Counted from the stretch's first letter, positions 33,727 through 42,885 are shown. The stretch is DNA of 43,394 nt from UMGS1933 sp051891435 (GCA_051891435.1 JBJFFE010000045.1:1-43394), one strand, 5' to 3'. The notes: generated from the letters alone by a model not told the origin. Translations and numbers: made by a program.

Positions 33727-33747
33727 AAAGTAGAGTAGGAGGAAGTT

Positions 33748-34458
33748 ATGGAAGAATTGAAACTAAATTATTATTTTAAAGAAATGGAAAAATTCACATT
33801 TAAAGAAATCTTTGAAGGTTGTACATACCCATGGGAAGCATTAGCACAAATAAACGATTTTTTAAAAGAAAAAATTGTAGATAAAGATATAAAAATAAAC
33901 AAAGCAGAAGTGGGAGAATTTGTTTCGATTTCAGGAAATTATTTTATAGATGAGGGAACAAAAATATATGCAAATGCAGTAATACAAGGACCTGTAATGA
34001 TTGGAAAAAATGTAGAAATTCAATCTGGAGCACTAATAAGACCAGGCTCAATTATAGGAGACAATTGTGTAGTAGGTCACGCAAGTGAAATAAAGCACTC
34101 AATAATGCAAAATAAATCTAAAGTAGCAAGTTTAGCCTTTTGTGGAGATACAATACTTGGAAAGAGTACTAGGATAGGAAGCGGAATTATACTTGCAAAT
34201 AGAAGATTCGACCAAAAAAATATTACTGTAAAAATAAATGGAGAAAAATATGACGTAGGAACAGACTTCTTTGGAGCAGTAATAGGAGATAGTACAAGGT
34301 TAGGAGCAAACTCTACAACAGTTCCAGGAACGTTTATAGGACCATATACATGGATATTACCAACAGTACAAGTAAGAGGCTTTGTACCAGCAGAAAAAAG
34401 AGTATTCCCATTAGCTGAATATAAGATTACAGACAATCCAAAAGTGGAATTAAAGTAA
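33748..34458 (+). CDS. Left-handed beta-helix (hexapeptide) sugar-nucleotide-type transferase
   Basis: 236 residues. From about residue 55 it is built of hexapeptide repeats (VGEFVSISGNYFIDEGTKIYANAVIQGPVMIGKNVEI...IRPGSIIGDNCVVGHASEI...). This matches the C-terminal half of GlmU/UDP-GlcNAc pyrophosphorylase-type acyltransferases, without a nucleotidyltransferase domain. The N-terminal ~50 residues (FTFKEIFEGCTYPWEALAQINDFL) are typical of clostridial proteins of this kind. Substrate unknown. ATG follows AGGAGGAAG; a terminator ends it. Confidence 0.8.
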   Translation: MEELKLNYYFKEMEKFTFKEIFEGCTYPWEALAQINDFLKEKIVDKDIKINKAEVGEFVSISGNYFIDEGTKIYANAVIQGPVMIGKNVEIQSGALIRPGSIIGDNCVVGHASEIKHSIMQNKSKVASLAFCGDTILGKSTRIGSGIILANRRFDQKNITVKINGEKYDVGTDFFGAVIGDSTRLGANSTTVPGTFIGPYTWILPTVQVRGFVPAEKRVFPLAEYKITDNPKVELK

Positions 34459-34462
34459 TATG

Positions 34463-34499
34463 AAAGACCCGAAAAAATAAAAAATTTTCGGGTCTTTTT
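34463..34499 (+). terminator. Intrinsic terminator after the beta-helix gene
   Basis: 13-bp stem AAAGACCCGAAAA / TTTTCGGGTCTTT, 9-base loop, T-run. Confidence 0.93.
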
Positions 34500-34606
34500 T
34501 GCAATTTATACAACTAAAATTTTTAAATTGAATAAATGGCATAGATTGGTAAATAATTAGTATAAGTAAATAAAAATTACATATTTTATAATGAAGGGTG
34601 GTTTTA

Positions 34607-37030
34607 ATGACATATAAATTTACCAATAGAGCTAAAGAAGCAATAGAAATTGCTAATGATTTAGCAATAGAATTAGGCCATAATTATGTTGGAACAGAAC
34701 ACTTGCTATATGGTTTAGCAAGAGAAGGAACAAGTATAGCAAGTAAAGTTCTAGAAAAGTATTTAGTAACTCCAAAAGCTATTATACAAAAAATAAGAGA
34801 ATTAATAGGGGAAGGAAATAAAAGCATTATATCTATAATAGGCTTAACACCTAGAACGAAACGAATAATTGAAAACGCATTTAAAGAAGCTAAGAGGCAG
34901 GATTCTGAGTATATAGGAACAGAGCATCTTCTTATAGGGATAATTAAAGAAGGAGAAAGTGTTGCCATAAAAATAATGATGGACTTAGGCGTAGATTTTC
35001 AAAAAATGTATAATGACATTTTTGATATTTTAGATAAATCTGACACTTCAAAAACAAATAATCAAAAAAATAAAAATAACAAAGAACAAATGACTTTAAA
35101 TCAATTTGGAATGAATCTAACAGAATCAGCAGAAGAAGGACATTTAGATCCGGTAATAGGAAGAGAAAAAGAAATTACTAGAGTAATACAAATTTTATCT
35201 AGAAGAACGAAAAATAATCCTTGCCTAATAGGAGAACCAGGCGTAGGAAAAACAGCAATAGTAGAAGGATTAGCTCAAAACATTGCCACTGGAAATGTAC
35301 CAGATACTTTAAAAAATAAAAAAGTTTATACATTAGATATTTCTGGAATGGTTGCAGGAGCTAAATATAGAGGAGATTTCGAAGATAGAATAAAAAAATG
35401 TCTGAAAGAAGTAAAAAAATCAGGGGATATAATACTGTTTATAGATGAGGTTCATTCTATAGTGGGGGCAGGAGCGGCAGAAGGAGCAATAGATGCTGCC
35501 AATATTTTGAAGCCACTTTTAGCAAGAGGTGAAATTCAGCTTATAGGTGCAACCACTATAAATGAGTATAGAAAATATATTGAAAAAGATACTGCATTAG
35601 AAAGAAGATTTCAAACTGTTATGGTAGATGAACCAACTATTCCAGATACAATAAAAATTATATATGGGCTTAGAGATAAGTATGAGGCTCACCATAATGT
35701 GAAAATAACGGATGAGGCAATAGAAGCAGCAGTAAATTTATCTAATAGATTTATACATGATAGATTTCTGCCAGATAAAGCAATAGATTTAATTGATGAA
35801 GCTGCATCTAAAGTAAAAATAGAGTTATATACAGAGCCAAACATAATAAAAAAGCAAGAAGATAAAGTATTAGAGGTCTCAAAAGAAAAAGAAGAAGCTG
35901 TTAGAATGCAAGATTTTGAAAAAGCAGCAAAATTAAGAGACATAGAAAAACAAGAAAAAGAAAAGCTGAAAGAGCAAAAACAGAATTGGGAATCTGAAAA
36001 TAATAAAACAATTACAACCATTACAAAAGCAGACATAGCAGACATCATCTCTGTTCACACAGGAATACCTGTAAAAGAAATTAGCAAAACAGAAAACGAA
36101 AAATTAAAAAATTTAGAAATAAATTTATCTAAACAAGTAGTTGGGCAAAAGGAAGCAGTAGAAGCTGTTAGTAAAGCAATAAAAAGAGCTAGACTTGGGC
36201 TTAAAGACCCTAACAGACCAATAGGTTCATTTTTATTCTTAGGACCAACAGGAGTGGGAAAAACAAAACTTTCAAAAGCTTTAGCACAAAATCTATTTGG
36301 TGACGAAAATGCCATGATTAGAGTAGATATGTCTGAATTTATGGAGGCACATACAACATCAAAATTTATAGGATCTCCGCCAGGATATGTTGGGTATGAA
36401 GAACAAGGCGGATTGACAGAAAAAGTAAGAAGAAAGCCATATTCATTGATTCTTTTTGATGAAATAGAAAAAGCCCACCCAGATGTATTAAACTTATTAT
36501 TACAAATACTAGAAGATGGAATATTAACAGATTCCCATGGAAGAACAGTAGACTTTAAAAATACTGTCATTATAATGACCTCAAATATTGGGGCTAGATT
36601 AATAACAGACAAAAAAAAATTAGGATTTAAAAACGAAGATAAGAAGTCAGAAAACAATGAGATGAATAAAGATGTAATGGCAGAATTAAAAAGACAATTA
36701 AAACCAGAATTTATAAATAGAATAGATGAAATAATTATTTTCAACAAATTAGAAAAAGAAGAATTAAAACAAATAGTAGACTTAATGATTGAGGAAACAT
36801 TAGAAAGATTAGAAAAGCAAAATATAGATTTAAAAGTTAATGATGAAGTAAAAGATTTAATAATAAATAAAGGCACAGATTATGCTTATGGAGCAAGACC
36901 ATTAAGACGTGCTCTGCAAAATATTTTAGAAGACAAAATTGCAGAAGAAATGCTAGATGGAAATCTTCAAGAAGGAGACAAGGCAGAAATGGTATTGCAG
37001 GATAATAAAATAAGAATAAATAAAAGTTAA
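34607..37030 (+). CDS. clpC: ClpC-type AAA+ unfoldase (ClpCP protease ATPase)
   Basis: 807 residues from ATG 34607 (AAGGGTGG upstream). Two Clp_N repeats (1-140), D1 AAA+ with GEPGVGKTAI and LFIDEVHSIVGAG, a UVR-type motif (EAVRMQDFEKAAKLRDIEKQEKE), and D2 AAA+ with FLGPTGVGKTKLSKALAQ and LILFDEIEKAHPDVLNLLLQ. It unfolds substrates for ClpP. Unlike Bacillus, ctsR-mcsA-mcsB do not precede it, and I see no CtsR-type operator (GGTCAAA repeat) upstream, so its regulation probably differs. Confidence 0.95.
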   Translation: MTYKFTNRAKEAIEIANDLAIELGHNYVGTEHLLYGLAREGTSIASKVLEKYLVTPKAIIQKIRELIGEGNKSIISIIGLTPRTKRIIENAFKEAKRQDSEYIGTEHLLIGIIKEGESVAIKIMMDLGVDFQKMYNDIFDILDKSDTSKTNNQKNKNNKEQMTLNQFGMNLTESAEEGHLDPVIGREKEITRVIQILSRRTKNNPCLIGEPGVGKTAIVEGLAQNIATGNVPDTLKNKKVYTLDISGMVAGAKYRGDFEDRIKKCLKEVKKSGDIILFIDEVHSIVGAGAAEGAIDAANILKPLLARGEIQLIGATTINEYRKYIEKDTALERRFQTVMVDEPTIPDTIKIIYGLRDKYEAHHNVKITDEAIEAAVNLSNRFIHDRFLPDKAIDLIDEAASKVKIELYTEPNIIKKQEDKVLEVSKEKEEAVRMQDFEKAAKLRDIEKQEKEKLKEQKQNWESENNKTITTITKADIADIISVHTGIPVKEISKTENEKLKNLEINLSKQVVGQKEAVEAVSKAIKRARLGLKDPNRPIGSFLFLGPTGVGKTKLSKALAQNLFGDENAMIRVDMSEFMEAHTTSKFIGSPPGYVGYEEQGGLTEKVRRKPYSLILFDEIEKAHPDVLNLLLQILEDGILTDSHGRTVDFKNTVIIMTSNIGARLITDKKKLGFKNEDKKSENNEMNKDVMAELKRQLKPEFINRIDEIIIFNKLEKEELKQIVDLMIEETLERLEKQNIDLKVNDEVKDLIINKGTDYAYGARPLRRALQNILEDKIAEEMLDGNLQEGDKAEMVLQDNKIRINKS

Positions 37031-37037
37031 TTGATTC

Positions 37038-37197
37038 TATAAATTGTAATTTAGAGAGGAAATGTTTATTGTAAATGTTGTAGGGGTCGCCGTCCTCGGC
37101 GACCCGTAATAATGATTATTCACATATTTTCGGGTCGCCCAAGAGTGCGACCCCTACACCTTCTAAAATAAAATTCCTCTACAAATACAATTTATCT
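37038..37197. repeat. MITE-like composite palindrome between clpC and engB
   Basis: Outer arms ATAAATTGTAATTTAGAGAGGAA ... TTCCTCTACAAATACAATTTAT (imperfect), then TGTAGGGGTCGC ... GCGACCCCTACA, with inner perfect hairpins GGGTCGCCG/CGGCGACCC and GGGTCGC/GCGACCC. The most complete GTAGGGG element, with AATTGTAATTT ends seen also near 21590, 39331 and 43234. Confidence 0.85.
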
Positions 37198-37199
37198 AA

Positions 37200-37782
37200 T
37201 TAAATAAATTTTTCTACATATTCCCAAGTTTTATCTACATATATTTTCTTTTCAGAGGAAAATGGTAAAAAAACTAAATCTTTTAAAGGATTTAATGAAT
37301 TTTGTAAATCTGCAACAGTTGCCTCTACTTTTGTAGGGGCTATTTTGTCTGCCTTATTTGCTATAACTAGACAAGGAAAGCCATTGTCTATAATGTACTT
37401 ATACATTAATCTGTCATTTTCAGTTGGTTCATGTCTTATATCAATTAAAAATATGACTAAAGCAATTTCTTTTCTAGATTTCAAGTAATCTTCAATAAAA
37501 ATACCAGATTTAACTTGCTCTTCTTTAGACATTTTGCTAAAACCATACCCAGGTAAATCAACAAAATAAAAATTATTATCAATATTATAAAAATTAATTT
37601 GACGGGTTTTACCGAGGAACACTACTAGTTCTAGCAAGTGATTTCCTTCCAAGCATAGTGTTTATAAAAGAAGACTTACCAACATTAGACTTACCAACTA
37701 AAACAATTTCAGGTAACCCCTTATTTGGATATTGTTTCCTGCTAACAGCAGAAATTTCAAATTGAGGATTTCTAATAAGCAT
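37200..37782 (-). CDS. engB: Ribosome biogenesis GTP-binding protein EngB (YsxC), +1 frameshift at CGG
   Basis: Essential GTPase of 50S assembly. Frame from ATG 37782 (GGGAGGT upstream) encodes the G1 loop GKSNVGKSSFIN and continues to TSSVP, where it reads CGG then TAA. Skipping the C gives Gly and PGKTRQINFY, followed by G3 DLPGYGFSK, G4 NKADK and the normal C-terminus: 193 residues in all, the usual length. The skipped C thus restores the conserved P-G-K/R-T of the G2 region. The zero-frame stop follows CGG immediately, so no full-length protein exists without recoding. Confidence 0.9.
37611..37614 (-). other. CGG recoding site 4 (CCT C-GGT) in engB
   Basis: Minus strand reads GTT CCT CGG TAA in the zero frame. 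Skipping C gives CCT GGT AAA ACC CGT, restoring the conserved Pro-Gly-Lys-Thr. Confidence 0.82.
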
Positions 37783-37803
37783 TTTAACCTCCCATTAAAA
37801 TCA

Positions 37804-39084
37804 TTAAGGCGTAATTTTGTCTATTCCACCCATATAAGGTTGTAAAACCATTGGAATATTAATACTTCCATCTGCATTATAATTATTTTCTAAGAAAGCA
37901 ATCAGCATACGAGGAGGAGCAACAACAGTATTGTTTAAAGTATGTGGATAATAATTGCCTTTTTCTCCTTTAACTCGAATTCCCAATCTTCTACTTTGAG
38001 CATCTGTTAAATTAGAGCAACTTCCAACCTCAAAATATTTTTTCTGTCTTGGACTCCAAGCTTCAACATCACAGCTTTTTGCCTTTAAATCTGCTAAATC
38101 TCCACTACAACATTCCAAAGTCCTAACTGGAATATCTAAGCTTCTAAATAGCTCGACAGTATATTTCCACATTTTATTATACCAATCATAACTTTCTTCT
38201 GGCTCACAAACCACTATCATTTCTTGCTTTTCAAATTGATGAATTCTATAAACACCTCTTTCTTCAATACCATGGGCACCTTTTTCTTTTCTAAAACAAG
38301 GAGAATAAGATGTCATTGTATAAGGAAGGTTATCTTTTTTCAAAATTTGATCCTTAAATTTACCAATCATAGAATGCTCACTAGTACCAACTAAATATAA
38401 GTCTTCGCCTTCAATTTTGTACATCATAGCATCCATTTCTTCAAAACTCATAACTCCTGTCACAACATCGCTTCTAATCATAAAAGGTGGTATACAGTAT
38501 GTAAAACCTTTATTAATCATAAAATCTCTAGCATAAGTAATAACAGCTGAATGTAATCTTGCAATATCACCAGTTAAATAATAAAAACCATTACCAGCAA
38601 CACGACGAGCAGAATCTAAATCTATACCAGAAAACTTTTCCATAATATCTGTGTGATAAGGAATTTCATAGCTTGGAATAACGGGTTCACCAAATTTTTC
38701 GATCTCAACGTTTTCACTATCATCTTTACCAACAGGCACAGAACTATCAATAATGTTTGGTATTTTCATTAATCTTTCTTTTAATTCAGCTGAATATTGC
38801 TCTTCTAATTTTTCATTATCAAGTAGCTCTTGGTTAATTTTAGAAACTTGAGTTTTAATTTCTTCGGCTTCCTCTTTCTTGCCTTCCCTCATAAGAGCAC
38901 CAATTTGGTTACTTAAACTATTTCTAGAGCTTCTAAGTTCATCACCACGGAACTTAACTTCACGACTTTTTTTATCAAGTTCTAGAACTTCATCTACTAA
39001 ACTAAGTTTATGGTCTTGAAATTTCTTTTTAATATTTTCCTTCACAATATCGGGATTATCTCTAACAAATTTAATATCTAACAT
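37804..39084 (-). CDS. serS: Seryl-tRNA synthetase
   Basis: 426 residues, class II aaRS. N-terminal coiled-coil arm (residues about 25-110) that grips the tRNASer long arm. Motif 2 SYSPCFRKEKGAHGIEERGVYRIHQFEKQEM and motif 3 NNTVVAPPRMLIAFLENN are complete. ATG 39084 has only GGGGG as an upstream purine run. It lies 21 bases upstream of engB on the same strand, so they may be co-transcribed. Confidence 0.97.
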   Translation of the reverse strand: MLDIKFVRDNPDIVKENIKKKFQDHKLSLVDEVLELDKKSREVKFRGDELRSSRNSLSNQIGALMREGKKEEAEEIKTQVSKINQELLDNEKLEEQYSAELKERLMKIPNIIDSSVPVGKDDSENVEIEKFGEPVIPSYEIPYHTDIMEKFSGIDLDSARRVAGNGFYYLTGDIARLHSAVITYARDFMINKGFTYCIPPFMIRSDVVTGVMSFEEMDAMMYKIEGEDLYLVGTSEHSMIGKFKDQILKKDNLPYTMTSYSPCFRKEKGAHGIEERGVYRIHQFEKQEMIVVCEPEESYDWYNKMWKYTVELFRSLDIPVRTLECCSGDLADLKAKSCDVEAWSPRQKKYFEVGSCSNLTDAQSRRLGIRVKGEKGNYYPHTLNNTVVAPPRMLIAFLENNYNADGSINIPMVLQPYMGGIDKITP

Positions 39085-39285
39085 AATATAAAAACCCCCA
39101 TTCGAGCATAATGCTTTATAAAATATTTTTTTAAAAACCCCAATAAATGCGAGAATGAAAGGGGTTTTTATTTGCCGATTTGAGTTCCCGAACGAAGAGA
39201 GGAAATCTCAAAGGCAATAGCGATAGTAGCGTTATTGTGAAAAATTTATTTTTCACAATAATTCTCTCCTTTAAACTTATAATAT
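39085..39285 (-). promoter_or_regulatory. serS 5' leader with attenuator-like hairpins
   Basis: Three hairpins in order on the minus strand: TTATTGTGAAAAA/TTTTTCACAATAA, GCCTTTGAG.../...CTCAAATCGGC, and a terminator-like AAAAACCCC / GGGGTTTTT (39169-39133). GGGGG just before the serS ATG could compete for the CCCC arm. I see no T-box consensus (AGGGTGGNACCGCG). This leader, with both promoters, fills the 331-base serS-alaS gap. Confidence 0.55.
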
Positions 39286-39312
39286 TTTACTACAAAATAC
39301 TGTAATATGCAA
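39284..39312 (-). promoter_or_regulatory. Promoter of serS
   Basis: TTGCAT (39312-39307), 17 bases, TAAAAT (39289-39284) on the minus strand. Confidence 0.5.
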
Positions 39313-39359
39313 GGAAAGGGGTAGATAAATTGTAATTTACTTAAATTTCCTAAAATCTA

Positions 39360-39389
39360 TTGAAAAATAGCATATAAAAGAGGTATAAT
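39360..39389 (+). promoter_or_regulatory. Promoter of alaS
   Basis: TTGAAA (39360-39365), 18 bases, TATAAT (39384-39389); start about 20 bases before the ribosome binding site AAGGAGG. Confidence 0.7.
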
Positions 39390-39415
39390 ATACGTGTTTT
39401 TAAGGAGGACAAGTT

Positions 39416-41185
39416 ATGCAAAACATAGATTTAAAAAACACATACTTAAAATTTTTTGAAGAAAAAGGGCACAAGATTATACCTAGTGCGCCAATTATAC
39501 CAGAAAATGACCCAACATGTTTATTTAACACAGCTGGAATGCAACCATTAGTACCATATCTAAAAGGAGAACCACATCCAGAAGGAAAAAGACTTACAGA
39601 TGTTCAAAAGTGTTTCAGAACAAATGACTTAGATTCAATAGGAGATAATACTCATCACACTTTTTTTGAAATGCTAGGAAACTGGTCTTTAGGAGATTAT
39701 TTTAAAAAAGAATCTATTACTTGGAGTTTTGAATTATTAACTAAAAGGCTAAATATTCCAGTAGAAAAATTGGCAGTTACAGTTTTTAAAGGAAATAGCA
39801 TTGTGCCAGCAGATAATGAATCGGCTGAAATTTGGAAGTCTTTAGGAATAAATAAAAATAAAATAGCATTTTTAGGAGAAGAAAATAACTGGTGGCCTAA
39901 TATGGAATCTACAGGACCATGTGGACCAGATACAGAAATTTTTTATTGGAGAGGTAGCGAAAATGTTCCAGAAAAATTTGACCCTGAAGATGAAACTTGG
40001 GTAGAAATTTGGAACAATGTGTTTATGCAATATAACCATGAAGCAGATGGAACTTTTAAACCATTAGCACATAAAAACGTTGATACTGGCTTAGGAGTAG
40101 AAAGAGTTACTGCTATTTTAGAAGGTCAAACAGATAATTATAAGTCATCTGTTTGGAAAGATGTTATAGAAAAAATAGAAGAAATTTCTGGCAAATCATA
40201 TGATGATGAAAGATACACTAAAGCAATGAGAATTATTGCAGATCATATGAGAGCAGTTGTAGTAATTAGTGGCGATGACTCAGGAATTAAACCTTCAAAT
40301 ACAGACCAAGGTTATATCTTAAGAAGATTAATTAGAAGAATTATTAGATATGCTAAAAATCTAGATATAGATATAAATAGCTCTTGGGAAAAGGAAATTG
40401 CAAACTTAATAATAGACCAATATGCACCATATTATGCTGAGCTAGAACGTAATAGACAAGTAATTTTAGATGTACTAGAAAATGAGAAAGTAAAATTTAA
40501 TAGAACTTTAGAAAAAGGCTTAAGAGAATTTGAAAAAATAGTATCTCATTTAGAAGGAAATTTAATAGATAAAGAAAATAGCTTTAAATTATATGATACT
40601 TATGGCTTTCCAATTGAATTAACAGTTGAACTTGCAAAAGAGAGAAACTTAGAAGTGGACACAAAGGGCTTTGAAGAAAAATTTGCAGAGCACCAAGCAA
40701 AATCAAGAGAAGGAGCAACAGGAAAATTTAAAGGAGGACTTGCATCAACAGGAGAAATGGAAACGAAATACCATACAGCAACACACCTTTTAAATGCTGC
40801 ATTAAAACGAGTGCTAGGGCCTCACGTACATCAAAAAGGAAGTAATATAACAGCAGAAAGAATGAGATTTGACTTTTCACATGATGCGAAAATGACAGAT
40901 GAGGAAAAACAAAAAGTAGAGAAACTAGTAAATGAATATATAAAAATGGCAATACCAGTAGAAAGATTAGAAATGAAAAAAGAAGATGCACTAAAACTTG
41001 GAGCAGAAGCAATGTTTATTGAAAAATATGGAGATGTAGTTAGTGTATATAAAATTGGAGATGTTTCTATGGAACTTTGTGGAGGACCTCATGTAAGTAA
41101 TACATCAGAGCTTGGAACATTTAAAATCAAAAAAGAAGAATCATCATCAGCAGGAGTAAGACGTATAAAAGCGGTATTACAATAA
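39416..41185 (+). CDS. alaS: Alanyl-tRNA synthetase, short form without C-Ala domain
   Basis: 589 residues; typical bacterial AlaRS is about 870. The catalytic domain (FNTAGMQPLVPYL, KCFRTNDLDSIGDNTHHTFFEMLGNWSLGDYF), the tRNA-recognition helices and the editing domain with zinc ligands HTATH and CGGPH are all present, ending RRIKAVLQ. The C-terminal oligomerisation/C-Ala domain is missing. The stop is followed by only 75 bases before gatB, with no CGG near it, so this is not a frameshift. Confidence 0.93.
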   Translation: MQNIDLKNTYLKFFEEKGHKIIPSAPIIPENDPTCLFNTAGMQPLVPYLKGEPHPEGKRLTDVQKCFRTNDLDSIGDNTHHTFFEMLGNWSLGDYFKKESITWSFELLTKRLNIPVEKLAVTVFKGNSIVPADNESAEIWKSLGINKNKIAFLGEENNWWPNMESTGPCGPDTEIFYWRGSENVPEKFDPEDETWVEIWNNVFMQYNHEADGTFKPLAHKNVDTGLGVERVTAILEGQTDNYKSSVWKDVIEKIEEISGKSYDDERYTKAMRIIADHMRAVVVISGDDSGIKPSNTDQGYILRRLIRRIIRYAKNLDIDINSSWEKEIANLIIDQYAPYYAELERNRQVILDVLENEKVKFNRTLEKGLREFEKIVSHLEGNLIDKENSFKLYDTYGFPIELTVELAKERNLEVDTKGFEEKFAEHQAKSREGATGKFKGGLASTGEMETKYHTATHLLNAALKRVLGPHVHQKGSNITAERMRFDFSHDAKMTDEEKQKVEKLVNEYIKMAIPVERLEMKKEDALKLGAEAMFIEKYGDVVSVYKIGDVSMELCGGPHVSNTSELGTFKIKKEESSSAGVRRIKAVLQ

Positions 41186-41260
41186 TAATTGCCAAAATGA
41201 AGTATAGACTAGCTTAAGGAGACTATATCTAATAGCAATAAACAAAAAGGAGATAAAAAT

Positions 41261-42691
41261 ATGTCAAGAGAAGATTATGAAGCAGTAATAGGTCTTGAAG
41301 TCCATGCAGAGCTTGCAACAAAAACAAAAATATTTTGTTCGTGTCCAACCGACTTTGGAGGTAAACCTAATACTCATGTTTGCCCTGTATGTATGGCAAT
41401 GCCAGGAGCACTTCCAGTGCTAAATAAAAAAGTAGTAGAATATGCAGTAAAAGCAGGACTTGCAACAAAGTGTGAAATTGCAAAAATAAGTAAAAATGAT
41501 AGAAAAAATTATTTCTATCCAGATTTACCAAAATCATACCAAATATCACAATTTGATAGACCACTATGTGTAAATGGAGAAGTAGAAATTGAAACAGAAG
41601 AAGGTACAAAAAAAATAGGAATTACAAGAATTCATATAGAAGAAGATGCGGGGAAATTAAACCATGATGATTATGGAAGAAATTCATTAGTAGATTTAAA
41701 TAGAGCAGGAGTTCCTCTAATTGAAATTGTATCAGAACCAGATTTAAGGTCAAGTAAAGAAGCAGATACATATCTTAAAAAATTAAAATCTATTTTACAA
41801 TATATAGAAGTATCAGATTGTAAAATGGAGGAGGGGTCTTTTAGAGCAGACGTAAATGTATCTGTACACAAAAAAGGTGAGCCTTTTGGAACAAGAACAG
41901 AAATGAAAAATATGAGTTCATTTAGGTCAATATCAAGAGCAATAGATTATGAAATAGAAAGACAAATAGATGTAATAGAAAAAGGGGGAACAATAGACCA
42001 AGAAACATTAAGATGGGACGAGGTATCTGGAAAAACATTTACAATGAGAAGTAAGGAAAACGCACAAGATTACAGATATTTTCCAGAGCCAGATTTAGGA
42101 ATAATAGAAATATCAGATGAATGGAAAGAAAAAATAAGAAAAAGCCTGCCAGAAATGCCAGAAGAAAGAAAAGAAAGATATATGAAGGAATTAAAACTTC
42201 CAGAATACGATAGTAACATAATAGTATCTTCAAAATATTTATCAGACTTTTTTGAAGAGGCAAGCAAAGTATGTAACAATCCAAAAGCTGTAAGTAACTG
42301 GATTATGACAGATATAATTAGAGTACAAAATGAAGAAGATATAGAACAAATGCCATTTACAGCGGAAGAATTAGGGAAACTAATTATTTTAATAGACAAA
42401 GGAACAATAAGTAGTAGTATTGCAAAAAAAGTATTTGAAGAATTACTAGAAAATCCTCGTGACCCAGAAGAAATAATAAAAGAAAAAGGTTGGATACAAA
42501 TATCTGATGAAGGAGCAATAAAAGAAGTAGTAAATAAAATACTAGAAACAAATCCGGGGTCAATAGCAGACTACAAAGCAGGAAAAGATAGAGCATTAGG
42601 ATTTCTAGTAGGACAAGCAATGAAAGAAACAAAAGGAAAAGCAAATCCACAATTATTAAATAAATTATTTTTAGAAGAATTGAAAAAATAA
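41261..42691 (+). CDS. gatB: Asp/Glu-tRNA amidotransferase subunit B
   Basis: 476 residues. EAVIGLEVHAELATKTKIFCSC, NRAGVPLIEIVSEPD and GSFRADVNVSV are canonical, with a C-terminal YqeY-type tail (FLVGQAMKETKGKANPQLLNKL). GatB is the kinase/tRNA-binding subunit of GatCAB, converting Glu-tRNAGln to Gln-tRNAGln. gatC and gatA are not adjacent. ATG follows AAAAAGGAG, 75 bases after alaS, so co-transcription is likely. Confidence 0.97.
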   Translation: MSREDYEAVIGLEVHAELATKTKIFCSCPTDFGGKPNTHVCPVCMAMPGALPVLNKKVVEYAVKAGLATKCEIAKISKNDRKNYFYPDLPKSYQISQFDRPLCVNGEVEIETEEGTKKIGITRIHIEEDAGKLNHDDYGRNSLVDLNRAGVPLIEIVSEPDLRSSKEADTYLKKLKSILQYIEVSDCKMEEGSFRADVNVSVHKKGEPFGTRTEMKNMSSFRSISRAIDYEIERQIDVIEKGGTIDQETLRWDEVSGKTFTMRSKENAQDYRYFPEPDLGIIEISDEWKEKIRKSLPEMPEERKERYMKELKLPEYDSNIIVSSKYLSDFFEEASKVCNNPKAVSNWIMTDIIRVQNEEDIEQMPFTAEELGKLIILIDKGTISSSIAKKVFEELLENPRDPEEIIKEKGWIQISDEGAIKEVVNKILETNPGSIADYKAGKDRALGFLVGQAMKETKGKANPQLLNKLFLEELKK

Positions 42692-42693
42692 GC

Positions 42694-42722
42694 TTGACAA
42701 GAATTAAATTCTATGTTAACAT
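42694..42722 (+). promoter_or_regulatory. Promoter of the Gly/Lys peptide gene
   Basis: TTGACA (42694-42699), 17 bases, TAACAT (42717-42722). The leader carries a perfect hairpin AGCACA TAT TGTGCT (42731-42745). Confidence 0.7.
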
Positions 42723-42770
42723 AATAACACAGCACATATTGTGCTAGTTTTCGAAAAGGAGAAAAAACTT

Positions 42771-42872
42771 ATGAGCAAAGGCGAACGTGGCGGACATGGA
42801 CCGTCTGGTAGTTCCAAAGGAGGAACCGTCAAGGGTGGCGACCCCAAGGGTGGTAACCCCAAAGGCAAATAA
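42771..42872 (+). CDS. 33-residue Gly/Lys-rich peptide of unknown function
   Basis: MSKGERGGHGPSGSS then three imperfect repeats KGGTV, KGGDP, KGGNP and KGK. AAAAGGAG precedes the ATG. It has its own promoter and terminator. Codon choice is markedly G/C-ending (GGC, CCC, ACC, AAG, GTC), unlike every neighbour, so it may be transferred or under special constraint. No hydrophobic or signal segment. A real small gene seems likely; its role is unknown. Confidence 0.65.
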   Translation: MSKGERGGHGPSGSSKGGTVKGGDPKGGNPKGK

Positions 42873-42885
42873 GTCTCCAACGTGG

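Noticed and set aside
34500..34606. CtsR or CIRCE operator before clpC
   Set aside because: No GGTCAAA repeats and no TTAGCACTC-N9-GAGTGCTAA.
36055..36876. Minus-strand open frame of 273 codons inside clpC
   Set aside because: Opposite-strand shadow of clpC codon bias; no ribosome binding site or recognisable protein.
39131..39256. 41-residue leader peptide before serS
   Set aside because: It has a GTG start and AAAGGAG site, but its frame runs through three hairpins, ends in the terminator stem and contains CGG, which would shift it. Probably fortuitous, so not listed as a gene.
39085..39285. T-box riboswitch upstream of serS
   Set aside because: No AGGGTGGNACCGCG-type T-box sequence or clear specifier loop.
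39416..41260. alaS truncation as a sixth CGG frameshift
   Set aside because: No CGG near the stop, and only 75 non-coding bases before gatB.
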